Source: Oscillospiraceae bacterium (GTDB taxonomy: Bacteria; Bacillota; Clostridia; Monoglobales; Monoglobaceae). Taken from it: a DNA stretch of 64,000 bases. Positions 20,201 to 26,100 of this stretch are shown here, one piece after another. The notes under the pieces are model-generated. The model made no database searches. It was given only the letters and a program-made list of their open reading frames with translations, and was not told the DNA's origin. The DNA lies in the NCBI GenBank assembly GCA_015068605.1, contig SVKF01000007.1:1-64000 (forward strand), read 5' to 3'. Position numbers and translations under genes: made by a program. Within the stretch, counting starts at the first letter, position 1; each line of letters opens with the position of its first letter.

Positions 20201-20364
20201 TGAATCAGATTGCTGTTGATTTCTCCATCTGTAAAATCCTCTTCGCAAATCACATAGTCATCAGCAAACTCATTAACAATATAAGTTTCTCCAAACGCTG
20301 ATATGCTCATTGTGATAAGCATTACCGCTGACAATAAAATTGCCAAAACCTTTTTCATTTTCAT
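17218..20364 (-). CDS. secreted protein with four ~200-aa repeats of an unrecognised module
   Basis: A 1048-residue exported protein (signal peptide 1-25, ending SAFGE). It has four consecutive modules at about residues 60-265, 280-480, 490-710 and 718-930. Each contains GIVxVSxxFxPN, then F-x-FGxGFxFxAxW, then AKINLDTKKIYLTI and a terminal LxIQADG strand. A ~100-residue domain (940-1048) ends FVWSDITGIMPLKNAA. The last two features are shared with the glycosidase at 10.7-14.7 kb. No catalytic residues or SLH motifs are evident, so binding of carbohydrate is the simplest guess. It has its own promoter with an adjacent motif shared with the DUF4838 operon. The family is not one I can name. Confidence 0.75.
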   Translation of the reverse strand: MKMKKVLAILLSAVMLITMSISAFGETYIVNEFADDYVICEEDFTDGEINSNLIQADGYYEFYDDDMLEFRADSSLTADLAGYGKSVSDGIVNVSFAFSPSIDTCESVDTVATQSFDFGGGFVLDAQWVEYGSYSTWLKGGMFSVDGTELVKFNADGTGGVDAGMFRAVGSESATAPSLYYAVDAKINLTTSKVSLTITETETLSGGASEPVVIYNGDHDYNADSFGYFTESFESTYGEDEYDPFYSCNYYLNISTEGTASYKNFENVEEVVTRTYPDGYTFVKDSDANITLECGGNYTHFVDLESKAVTSGIVNVSLKFSPNALGGTDRPERAVQTFEFGNGFNFNAEWSTADMSAQQLKNSKFRIGSTEVMMNPEGWIMNEAGRLRLIGMEQSGPVGSYDINAKINLDAKKVYLTINEHLVYQDQTKDTTLLNNAEFDYKSNVFDYYKNQLSAKETRLRSQQSSLLIVAEGECSYNSEDDVKDITYSENTVFVDEGDEWIFLEDETVGYYNYFSEKTADLSKTPINKGIVDVSYTFHPNMYWGPNDSKTAVQTFKFGDGFEFDARWTNYGGGAAWMLNCHFNVAGQTIMMNSDKWNIGDFPAGYLRLYNIHGGDWTASSPYGVYDIKAKINLDTKKIYLTIIENLHLTGESKEPKVILNNQEYNYNADSFDSFTTSIAGDEKLGIDAYHHSRNRSLKIQADGVTAYEVKDPDEDMIIYSQKAGNVILQGGQDKEFNVDLSKNTVIGGIVDVSYRFWPNTIASPDYKEARQKMDFGGGFALDAIWRSYGGNASWIYKSWLETNTPYPYTWKWMNQEAWGAEASNLGAGCFRTMGANATSPHAYYDIKAKINLDTKKIYLTVIEHLETATEERTALLWDNVEFDYLADEFAYYKASFDTYEVGGATKTDDTYLQSLNSNLLIQADGKVTFKEVEGEEVVISDTVEVKDGANAVTTLAGLKAAQNPYVNLTFAKEVGEVFSAVLVIAYYNGDELVMIDAIKNISAPAKFDGVEYNYNLKVADVEADSIKAFVWSDITGIMPLKNAAIMQ

Positions 20365-20429
20365 AATAATTTTCCTTTCATATTATTATTTATATTTTTA
20401 ATTTTTTTTTACAAAAACCCATTATAATT

Positions 20430-20458
20430 ATTTTACACTAAAATAATCATTTCAACAA
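20430..20458 (-). promoter_or_regulatory. promoter of the four-module protein gene
   Basis: On the minus strand TTGTTG (20453-20458) is followed after 17 bp by TAAAAT (20430-20435), about 65 bp upstream of the ATG. The shared 33-bp motif overlaps the -35 box and extends upstream of it, the usual place for a class II AraC activator. Assignment is by consensus only. Confidence 0.55.
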
Positions 20459-20486
20459 TTCCGCTTTTCCTATCATTTTATGGGGG
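20454..20486 (-). promoter_or_regulatory. putative AraC-regulator operator, site 1
   Basis: In plus-strand order the site reads AACAATT, n, CGCTTTTC, then TAT, then ATTTTATGGGGG. The same 33-bp word occurs at 24667-24699 with one substitution and two compensating single-base indels. Both lie at the same position relative to the -35 box of a leftward promoter, in a locus headed by an AraC gene. That conservation is not explained by coding sequence. Confidence 0.6.
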
Positions 20487-20501
20487 AAACTATATATTTT
20501 G

Positions 20502-23500
20502 CTACTTTCTTACCTCTATCATTGGTGCATGGAGAATACCGAATTCCTTTAAGTTATGCTCATAGCTCCACATTCCGTCAGGAGTATGCCACTGAATTGC
20601 ACCGTTCCAGTAATCATCAAAGTTCGTATGATGAAGTGAGCCGAAGCTGTTGTGTCTGTTTCCGTAAAGAATAAGCTTTAATTTATGCTTTCCGGCTTTG
20701 AGGCTGTTCACCTTGACCGTGTATGGCTGGATTGCGATAACCCCTGCATCTTCATTATCAACAAAGGCACGGATAACAGGGCCACGGAAGCCCTCGCATT
20801 TTATGTATGCCGCTCCGTCATTTTTCGTCTCAAACTCACTCTCATAAATGAGACTTCCGCCATAAAAAGGCATTCCCTGACCCGTTACAGAGCCAAAGCC
20901 CTTTTCATTATCGATTGGAACTATCTTTTTATATTTCCCGATAAGCTTAACATCAAACTCACCTAAAATATACATCCATTCAGGGTTTTTCCGCTCCGCA
21001 AAAGGTATTTTAACAATCAACACATTTTCGCCCTTTTTGATTATCGGAAGCTTGATTGTTTTTATTGATTTATCCGTGAAATATCCCTCAACCTGAGGAT
21101 TGATTTTTTCATCATTAAACCATATTTCAGCCTCTTCGGGGTGTTCTATCGCAAGATATGCTCCCTCATAATCAATAGCAGACTCAAGCTTAAACCGCAT
21201 TGTCAGGCTGTGCTTAACCTCTTCCTCTTTCATAACCCACGGCTGAACTGTCGTCTCTGTTCGTTTCGGGATTGAAAGTCTGTCACGGCAGATATTGTCA
21301 ATCCTCATAATTTCTTCTTCAGGCTCAAATTCGCCATCGTCCAATTTAAATTCACACTCATCAAGAAGAACAACATTCATTTCTTCACGAGTTACAACAG
21401 TTTTCGGAACATACATTTTTTCAAGCAATTCGCCCAAAGCCTCAGTTTTTCCATTTTCTGACATATTTTCAGTTTCTTCAAGGCGGACAAGCAAGCTGTT
21501 ATTCAGATAGAAAACATTTTCAAAGACTGTGCAGCCGTTTACGATTTTATAATCAATTTCATAGGTTTCACCGCTTATCGTATCAAAAACAATCGGCTTG
21601 AAATTGCCCTTAACCCTTATTTTAACAAGCTGAGGGTTTGAAACATCCTGACAGGTTTTGCAGGTATTATGAGTACAAATTCTGTGTTCGTCGCCCTTTT
21701 CGGCATGGGCGATAAACAGCCACTTATAATCCCCGTCCTGACGCATATTATATATGAACTTTCTGGAGGTTTCACCGTCTTCATCGTTAAGCCACACCAT
21801 TTTTTCGTCTTTAAGAGCTTCAACCAAGGCGATTTTCGAGAACGGAATATTAACACTCTTTTCGCTGACTTTCTTAACTTCATCGCTCGGAATTGCATCA
21901 ACATATTTGGGGACATCCCCGACAAATACAACTTTTCCACCCTTTTCCGCAAACTTTTTCAGGATTTCAACCGTTGATTTGCGAAGTGTCTGACAGCCCG
22001 AAACAACTATTGAATCATATTCCATCTGACCCACTTGAAGGCTTTTCCCGATTTCACCGCACAAATCAGGAAGCATTGCTTCGCTGATAAAGTCAAAGTC
22101 CACTGTTCCGAAAAGCAGATACTCGCAAAGCTTTGCAAAGTTGTCGTCCATATCCTCTCTCGCAAAACCTGTTGTGTCGTTTGGTCCGAAGTTCGCCCAA
22201 TAGCTTTCAATCGGGTGGATAACTCCAACCTTAACGATTGGCTTACCTCTTGTCAAAACCGTGTTTAGTCTTGCATAGTGGTCTTCAAGATATTTATGCT
22301 CCTTATACCAAGGGGACTGATAGTTAAAGCTTGCAGGATAGTCTCTTTTGGCTCTGCCCTCCATTGACACCCATGAAAGGTGGGGAACTCTTACGGTCAC
22401 GCCAAGAGCTGTCTGCCAGTCGCCGTGGAACTTATAGTCTCTGAAATCGTATTCCCAGCCCATAACGCCATTAAGCTCTGATAACATTCCTTCTTTGCCG
22501 TATTGATGAACAACGGACTGACACTGCTTTGCCGTTGACAATTCAATTCTGTCGCAAAGCACATCGATGCCGGGAAGCCCGAAGCCTCTGTAAAGAGTCA
22601 TTGTTTCACCGATACAGGTTGTCATTCTGAACATATTTTCTTCGTCCAAAACGTGACCTGTCAGATAAATATTATTCTCCTCGCACCATTTTCCGACTTT
22701 ATCCGTAAACGCCTCGGAAAATCTTTTATTAACATGGCAATGATAACAATATCTTGCCCGGGACATAACATTATTTTCAAGATTCCAGAAAAGCTCGGGG
22801 ATTTTATCAACAATATCAAAGCCGTATTCCGCCTTATAGGTTTCGTCAAAATCAAGTGTCCAGAGCATAACGCCTCTTTCGTCGCCGTGGGCGAACTGCT
22901 TTGCCCACATTCTTCCGCAGTTTGGCTCGTCCGTGAAAATCGCAGGGATTGTTTCACCGAAATCGTCACCGAACTTCTCTTTATATCTTTCGTGAGTCAC
23001 TTTTATAAACTCGTCAACGGCATCACCGTTCATTGCGTCAACATAGCAATAATCGTTAAACCACGGGTCGGGTCGGTCGGCACGAAGATAGGCATACCAT
23101 TTGTTATCAGCCTCATCATCAAAGCCTATTTTTTTGTAAGAAGTAAGTTCTCCCTCTGCATTAAGGCTTACGGCATAAGCTCCGACAAAATAATATGAAT
23201 CATTTTCAACGGAGGCTTCCTTGTCAAAATCCACATTCTCCTGCTTTTCTTTGGTAAAAATAAGAGGACGCACTCTGTATTTTTTATGCTTGGTTACATG
23301 ACCGCCTGCAAAGCCCGACGGGTATCTGTCCTCATCATAGAGCCATGCATACATACCCTCTTCCTTCGCCTTTTCAACGCAGGCAGAAACCAAATCCATA
23401 AACTCATCGCCCAAATATTCATGGTCCATTCCCGTTCTTGAATGCATATGGAAACCGCCAAAGCCCATTTCCTTTAAAATTTCAATCTGCTCCGTCAGCA

Positions 23501-23615
23501 TCTCTTTAGTCATTTTGCAGTTCCATGACCAAAACGGCGCTCCTCTGTATTCACTTGTGGGGTTTTTGAAAAGTTCCCCCGATAAAACTTTTTCCGTGTT
23601 CTTTTTGTATAACAT
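20502..23615 (-). CDS. GH106-like glycoside hydrolase (alpha-L-rhamnosidase-related)
   Basis: A 1037-residue protein without a signal peptide. The N-terminal barrel has the signatures of the GH106-related family: APFWSWN at residues 26-32, GGFHMHSR at 53-60 and WLYDEDRYPSGFAGG at 91-105. Acidic candidates such as FTDEPNCG and TGHVLDEEN follow. Beta-sandwich domains occupy the C-terminal third (LKLILYGNRHNSFG). GH106 enzymes hydrolyse alpha-L-rhamnosides, but many relatives are uncharacterised, so the substrate is inferred from the family and the GH78 neighbour. The gene follows the DUF4838 gene by 11 bp, so the two form an operon. The cytoplasmic location implies that oligosaccharides are imported by a transporter not encoded here. 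Confidence 0.75.
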   Translation of the reverse strand: MLYKKNTEKVLSGELFKNPTSEYRGAPFWSWNCKMTKEMLTEQIEILKEMGFGGFHMHSRTGMDHEYLGDEFMDLVSACVEKAKEEGMYAWLYDEDRYPSGFAGGHVTKHKKYRVRPLIFTKEKQENVDFDKEASVENDSYYFVGAYAVSLNAEGELTSYKKIGFDDEADNKWYAYLRADRPDPWFNDYCYVDAMNGDAVDEFIKVTHERYKEKFGDDFGETIPAIFTDEPNCGRMWAKQFAHGDERGVMLWTLDFDETYKAEYGFDIVDKIPELFWNLENNVMSRARYCYHCHVNKRFSEAFTDKVGKWCEENNIYLTGHVLDEENMFRMTTCIGETMTLYRGFGLPGIDVLCDRIELSTAKQCQSVVHQYGKEGMLSELNGVMGWEYDFRDYKFHGDWQTALGVTVRVPHLSWVSMEGRAKRDYPASFNYQSPWYKEHKYLEDHYARLNTVLTRGKPIVKVGVIHPIESYWANFGPNDTTGFAREDMDDNFAKLCEYLLFGTVDFDFISEAMLPDLCGEIGKSLQVGQMEYDSIVVSGCQTLRKSTVEILKKFAEKGGKVVFVGDVPKYVDAIPSDEVKKVSEKSVNIPFSKIALVEALKDEKMVWLNDEDGETSRKFIYNMRQDGDYKWLFIAHAEKGDEHRICTHNTCKTCQDVSNPQLVKIRVKGNFKPIVFDTISGETYEIDYKIVNGCTVFENVFYLNNSLLVRLEETENMSENGKTEALGELLEKMYVPKTVVTREEMNVVLLDECEFKLDDGEFEPEEEIMRIDNICRDRLSIPKRTETTVQPWVMKEEEVKHSLTMRFKLESAIDYEGAYLAIEHPEEAEIWFNDEKINPQVEGYFTDKSIKTIKLPIIKKGENVLIVKIPFAERKNPEWMYILGEFDVKLIGKYKKIVPIDNEKGFGSVTGQGMPFYGGSLIYESEFETKNDGAAYIKCEGFRGPVIRAFVDNEDAGVIAIQPYTVKVNSLKAGKHKLKLILYGNRHNSFGSLHHTNFDDYWNGAIQWHTPDGMWSYEHNLKEFGILHAPMIEVRK

Positions 23616-23626
23616 AATCTGTCTCC

Positions 23627-24604
23627 CTAAATCTCTATGTATTTCGCTAAAATATCACCATATGCGCCAATCGGCGGATTGCCGTGGAGATTAAAATATT
23701 CTTCGTCAATATATGAGCCGAAGCTCTTTATCTTACCTATTCCGTAAGAGGTATACATTTTCATATCCTCGTCCATAACATATTCGTTAAACGGAATTTT
23801 AACAGGCGGTTTCTTAAAATCAGAGTAAAGAGCATTGTCAAACCAATATTCAAGAACATGACTTGTCTCCGCAGGAAAAATTTTTAAAAGCCCTTCCAAA
23901 AGATTTATATATTCAACCCCTCTGTCATCATCCTGTGCATTCATCGGCTTGTTATGGTCTCTGTCCATGGGTGCAAACTCAAGGAAAACATTTTCGCTTG
24001 GTTTAATCGACGGAAGGCATTTTGCATCAGCATAAGCAATATATGCCGCCTTTGCCTTTGAGTCATAAGCCCTTACTCCTTCCGCAACCGCATTGGCAAA
24101 CAAAATTCCCGTATCTGCTCCCGAATAACCGTTCGCCTTGCATTTTTCGCAGTTACACTCTCCGTTTGTCATATCGTCAGGCCACAGAAAATAATTATGG
24201 GAAGTTTGCTGAAGCTTTTTCGCAAACTCATAGGCTCTTTCCGAAATAATCTCATAAGCAAGCTTATTTGACGGGCAAAAGCTCATATCATTCGTTCTTA
24301 CGCCCTCTTTATTAAGTCTGAAAAGCTCCTTATTTTTGTCAATCAAATCTCTTGGCAAGAGCCATGACAGGGAATGAAGCTCATATTCAACGGTTATCCC
24401 TGCCTTTTCAAGCTCGCTTATAATTTTTCTGCCATCAGGCTTTTCCAGTGCCTCCAAAAGGCTCCCGATACTGCTTACCGTTCCGTCACCCGAAACTGCA
24501 ATTTTATGTACTCCAAGGTTTGTAATCTGTGCCTCTTTTGCCCATCTTATCCAATGGTCGCACAAATCTTCATATAATATAACAAGTCCTCTTGATTTGC
24601 TCAT
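23627..24604 (-). CDS. DUF4838-like protein, putative glycoside-hydrolase relative
   Basis: A 325-residue cytoplasmic protein. The segment FLWPDDMTNGECNCEKCK, with a CxCxxC cluster, and the following FANAVAEGVRAY helix resemble DUF4838 proteins, which are found in polysaccharide-utilisation loci and resemble glycosidase barrels. The start has GGGAGGAG seven bases before ATG. It is the first gene of a two-gene operon with the GH106-like enzyme and is divergent from the AraC gene. Its promoter carries the same operator-like motif as the gene at 20.36 kb. The biochemical activity of the family is not known to me, so no reaction is proposed. Confidence 0.65.
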   Translation of the reverse strand: MSKSRGLVILYEDLCDHWIRWAKEAQITNLGVHKIAVSGDGTVSSIGSLLEALEKPDGRKIISELEKAGITVEYELHSLSWLLPRDLIDKNKELFRLNKEGVRTNDMSFCPSNKLAYEIISERAYEFAKKLQQTSHNYFLWPDDMTNGECNCEKCKANGYSGADTGILFANAVAEGVRAYDSKAKAAYIAYADAKCLPSIKPSENVFLEFAPMDRDHNKPMNAQDDDRGVEYINLLEGLLKIFPAETSHVLEYWFDNALYSDFKKPPVKIPFNEYVMDEDMKMYTSYGIGKIKSFGSYIDEEYFNLHGNPPIGAYGDILAKYIEI

Positions 24605-24642
24605 AATATACTCCTCCCATTCTAATTTAATATTATAGATTA

Positions 24643-24671
24643 ATTGTATAACATCTTGCGCTTTTAAACAA
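24643..24671 (-). promoter_or_regulatory. promoter of the DUF4838-GH106 operon
   Basis: On the minus strand TTGTTT (24666-24671) is followed after 17 bp by TACAAT (24643-24648), about 39 bp from the ATG. The operator-like motif overlaps the -35 element and extends upstream, exactly as at 20.45 kb. The -10 assignment is not unique, because TATACA two bases nearer is an alternative. Confidence 0.5.
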
Positions 24672-24699
24672 TTACGCTTTTCTATGCATTTTATGGGGG
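24667..24699 (-). promoter_or_regulatory. putative AraC-regulator operator, site 2
   Basis: This is the second copy of the 33-bp motif described at 20454-20486. It lies between the divergent promoters of the DUF4838 operon and the AraC gene, 27 bp from the AraC -35 box, so it could serve both activation and autoregulation. Confidence 0.6.
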
Positions 24700-24725
24700 T
24701 TATGTTAGATTGTCATTATTATCCA

Positions 24726-24754
24726 TTGACAAAATTTGGGGGGAATTGTATAAT
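24726..24754 (+). promoter_or_regulatory. consensus sigma-A promoter of the AraC gene
   Basis: TTGACA (24726-24731), 17 bp, then TATAAT (24749-24754) matches the vegetative consensus perfectly. The predicted transcript starts near 24761, only about 12 nt before the ATG at 24773. A longer reading frame beginning at ATG 24710 would start upstream of this promoter, which argues for the later start. Confidence 0.8.
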
Positions 24755-24772
24755 TTGTATTGGGTGATATTT

Positions 24773-25627
24773 ATGATTAACTATACGACCAATCTTATAG
24801 CAGGGCGTGACTTTGGGGTTGCCTTTGAGCCAAACCTGGGCAACTGTCCTATTCACAGCCATTCGTATATTGAAATTGCTTACACCGTTTCGGGTGAGGC
24901 AATTCATTCATTAAATGGGGTTAAATCGCCGCTTAACGCCGGGGATTATGTTATTATCAACCCCGGCGATATTCACGGATATCAAGTCACAAGTAAAGAG
25001 CCTTATGTGGTTATTAACTGTATTCTTAACGCAAGATTCCTATACAGCTCCGCAAAGGAAAATAATTTTAAAAATTGCCTTATGAATCCTATGCTCAATT
25101 TCAATACATCAAGTCTTTCGGATTTAAACGAAAGTCTTGTTTTCACTAACCCCGAGCCCTATATGCGCACTCTCTTTGAGACGCTTATGTATGAATATAA
25201 TAAAAAGAGCTATAAATACAGGACAATCTGTCGAAATCTTCTCAATATCATCCTTTTAAACTCTGCCCGAAAACTCACCCAGGTTTCACAGTCCACCTTC
25301 CAACTTACCGAATATATGAAGGACTATATTTCAATACATTATGCCGAAGATAATCTGTTGCAGAAAATGGGCAAGGAAGTAAACTATTCCCCCTCATATA
25401 TGAGCACCAAATTCAAAGCGGAAACGGGGATGACCTTTAAAAAATTTCTGCAGTCCATCCGAATTGATGCATCTATTTCCCTTCTTCACGAAACGAAAAT
25501 GTCTATTGCGGAAATTGCTTCCGCTGTGGGGTATAAAGACATAAAACACTTTTACAGCACCTTTAAGAAAATTACACACACCACCCCGTCGCAGCACAGA
25601 CCGAGATATTCTTCCGAGTCAAAATAA
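24773..25627 (+). CDS. AraC-family transcriptional regulator
   Basis: A 284-residue regulator. An N-terminal cupin fold carries the HSHSYIEIAYTVSGE and GDYVIINPGDIHGY motifs expected of a sugar-sensing AraC arm. The C-terminal ~100 residues are a double helix-turn-helix (MGKEVNYSPSYMSTKFK, then MSIAEIASAVGYKDIKHFYS). It is divergent from the DUF4838/GH106 operon and sits at the head of the polysaccharide locus, so it is the obvious local activator, with the paired 33-bp motifs as its likely targets. The in-frame ATG at 24710 is rejected because a perfect promoter lies between the two candidates. The inducer cannot be read from sequence. Confidence 0.85.
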   Translation: MINYTTNLIAGRDFGVAFEPNLGNCPIHSHSYIEIAYTVSGEAIHSLNGVKSPLNAGDYVIINPGDIHGYQVTSKEPYVVINCILNARFLYSSAKENNFKNCLMNPMLNFNTSSLSDLNESLVFTNPEPYMRTLFETLMYEYNKKSYKYRTICRNLLNIILLNSARKLTQVSQSTFQLTEYMKDYISIHYAEDNLLQKMGKEVNYSPSYMSTKFKAETGMTFKKFLQSIRIDASISLLHETKMSIAEIASAVGYKDIKHFYSTFKKITHTTPSQHRPRYSSESK

Positions 25628-25670
25628 ATTCTTGTTTTTATTTGATACGAACGGATTTTTAATATATTTC

Positions 25671-25699
25671 TTGACTTATCCGAATGCTTGTGATAAAAT
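25671..25699 (+). promoter_or_regulatory. promoter of the hydrogenase-maturation operon
   Basis: TTGACT (25671-25676) is followed after 17 bp by TAAAAT (25694-25699). Transcription would start near 25706, giving a ~136-nt leader before the first gene. This is the only good promoter in the gap after the AraC gene. Confidence 0.7.
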
Positions 25700-25705
25700 T
25701 AACAT

Positions 25706-25824
25706 AGTGAGGTGCGAGGTTCGTCCTTTCGCCAAACATTTTAAATTTATCTGATGTCCGAGGTTTCTTTGGCAAAAGGCTTAAGTTAATATTGCATTGC
25801 TTACGCCTTTTTGGCGTATTTTTT
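25706..25824 (+). promoter_or_regulatory. riboswitch-like attenuator leader of the TM1266-hydG-hydF operon
   Basis: The leader can form mutually exclusive hairpins. State 1 is an 11-bp aptamer-like stem, CCTTTcGCCAAA (25725-25736) with TTTGGCaAAAGG (25768-25779), which frees the terminator TACGCC/GGCGTA plus T-run (25802-25824). State 2 is an antiterminator in which AAAAGGCTTAAG (25774-25785) pairs with CTTACGCCTTTT (25800-25811), 12 positions with one mismatch. It takes both the 3' side of the first stem and the 5' side of the terminator. The ribosome binding site (25831-25836) follows directly. This is the architecture of a transcriptional riboswitch or protein-dependent attenuator. I do not recognise the aptamer. 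Confidence 0.65.
25802..25824 (+). terminator. intrinsic terminator inside the hyd leader
   Basis: TACGCC, loop TTTTT, GGCGTA, then TTTTTTC. It lies 17 nt upstream of the first start codon and not after a gene, so it acts as a conditional attenuator. Confidence 0.8.
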
Positions 25825-25841
25825 CATATATGGAGGTTTTA

Positions 25842-26087
25842 ATGGAAACGAGAGTTGCACTAATTGGAATTATTATTGAAAACCGTGACTCTGTCGGGAA
25901 AATGAACGATATTTTGCACGAATACGGGGAATTTATCATTGGCAGAATGGGGATTCCTTATGACAAGAAACAGGTTTCTGTTATAAGCGTTGCAATAGAT
26001 GCGCCCCTTGACACAATCAACAAGCTTTCGGGGAAAATCGGAATGCTTGACGGAATAACAACCAAGACTATCTATTCTAAAATTTAA
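25842..26087 (+). CDS. TM1266-type iron-only hydrogenase system regulator
   Basis: An 81-residue protein (METRVALIGIII at the N-terminus) with the ferredoxin-like alpha/beta fold pattern of the TM1266 family, related to NikR/ACT-type C-terminal domains. Family members are typically encoded with HydE, HydF or HydG and are annotated as putative regulators of [FeFe]-hydrogenase systems. No DNA-binding domain is visible, so the mechanism is unknown. The chosen ATG follows TGGAGG by 5 bp and lies downstream of the leader terminator. An upstream in-frame start would fall before or within that terminator and is unlikely. hydG begins 14 bp after the stop. Confidence 0.8.
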   Translation: METRVALIGIIIENRDSVGKMNDILHEYGEFIIGRMGIPYDKKQVSVISVAIDAPLDTINKLSGKIGMLDGITTKTIYSKI

Positions 26088-26100
26088 GGAGGAAGAATTT

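Noticed and set aside
24710-24772. Extended N-terminus of the AraC regulator
   Set aside because: A perfect consensus promoter lies inside this stretch, and the shorter start has family-like N-terminal sequence.
25706-25800. Known fluoride or lysine riboswitch
   Set aside because: Words such as CGCCAAAC, CTGATG and GAGGTGCG recall those classes, but the conserved pseudoknot partners and the required length are absent, and the downstream genes do not fit.
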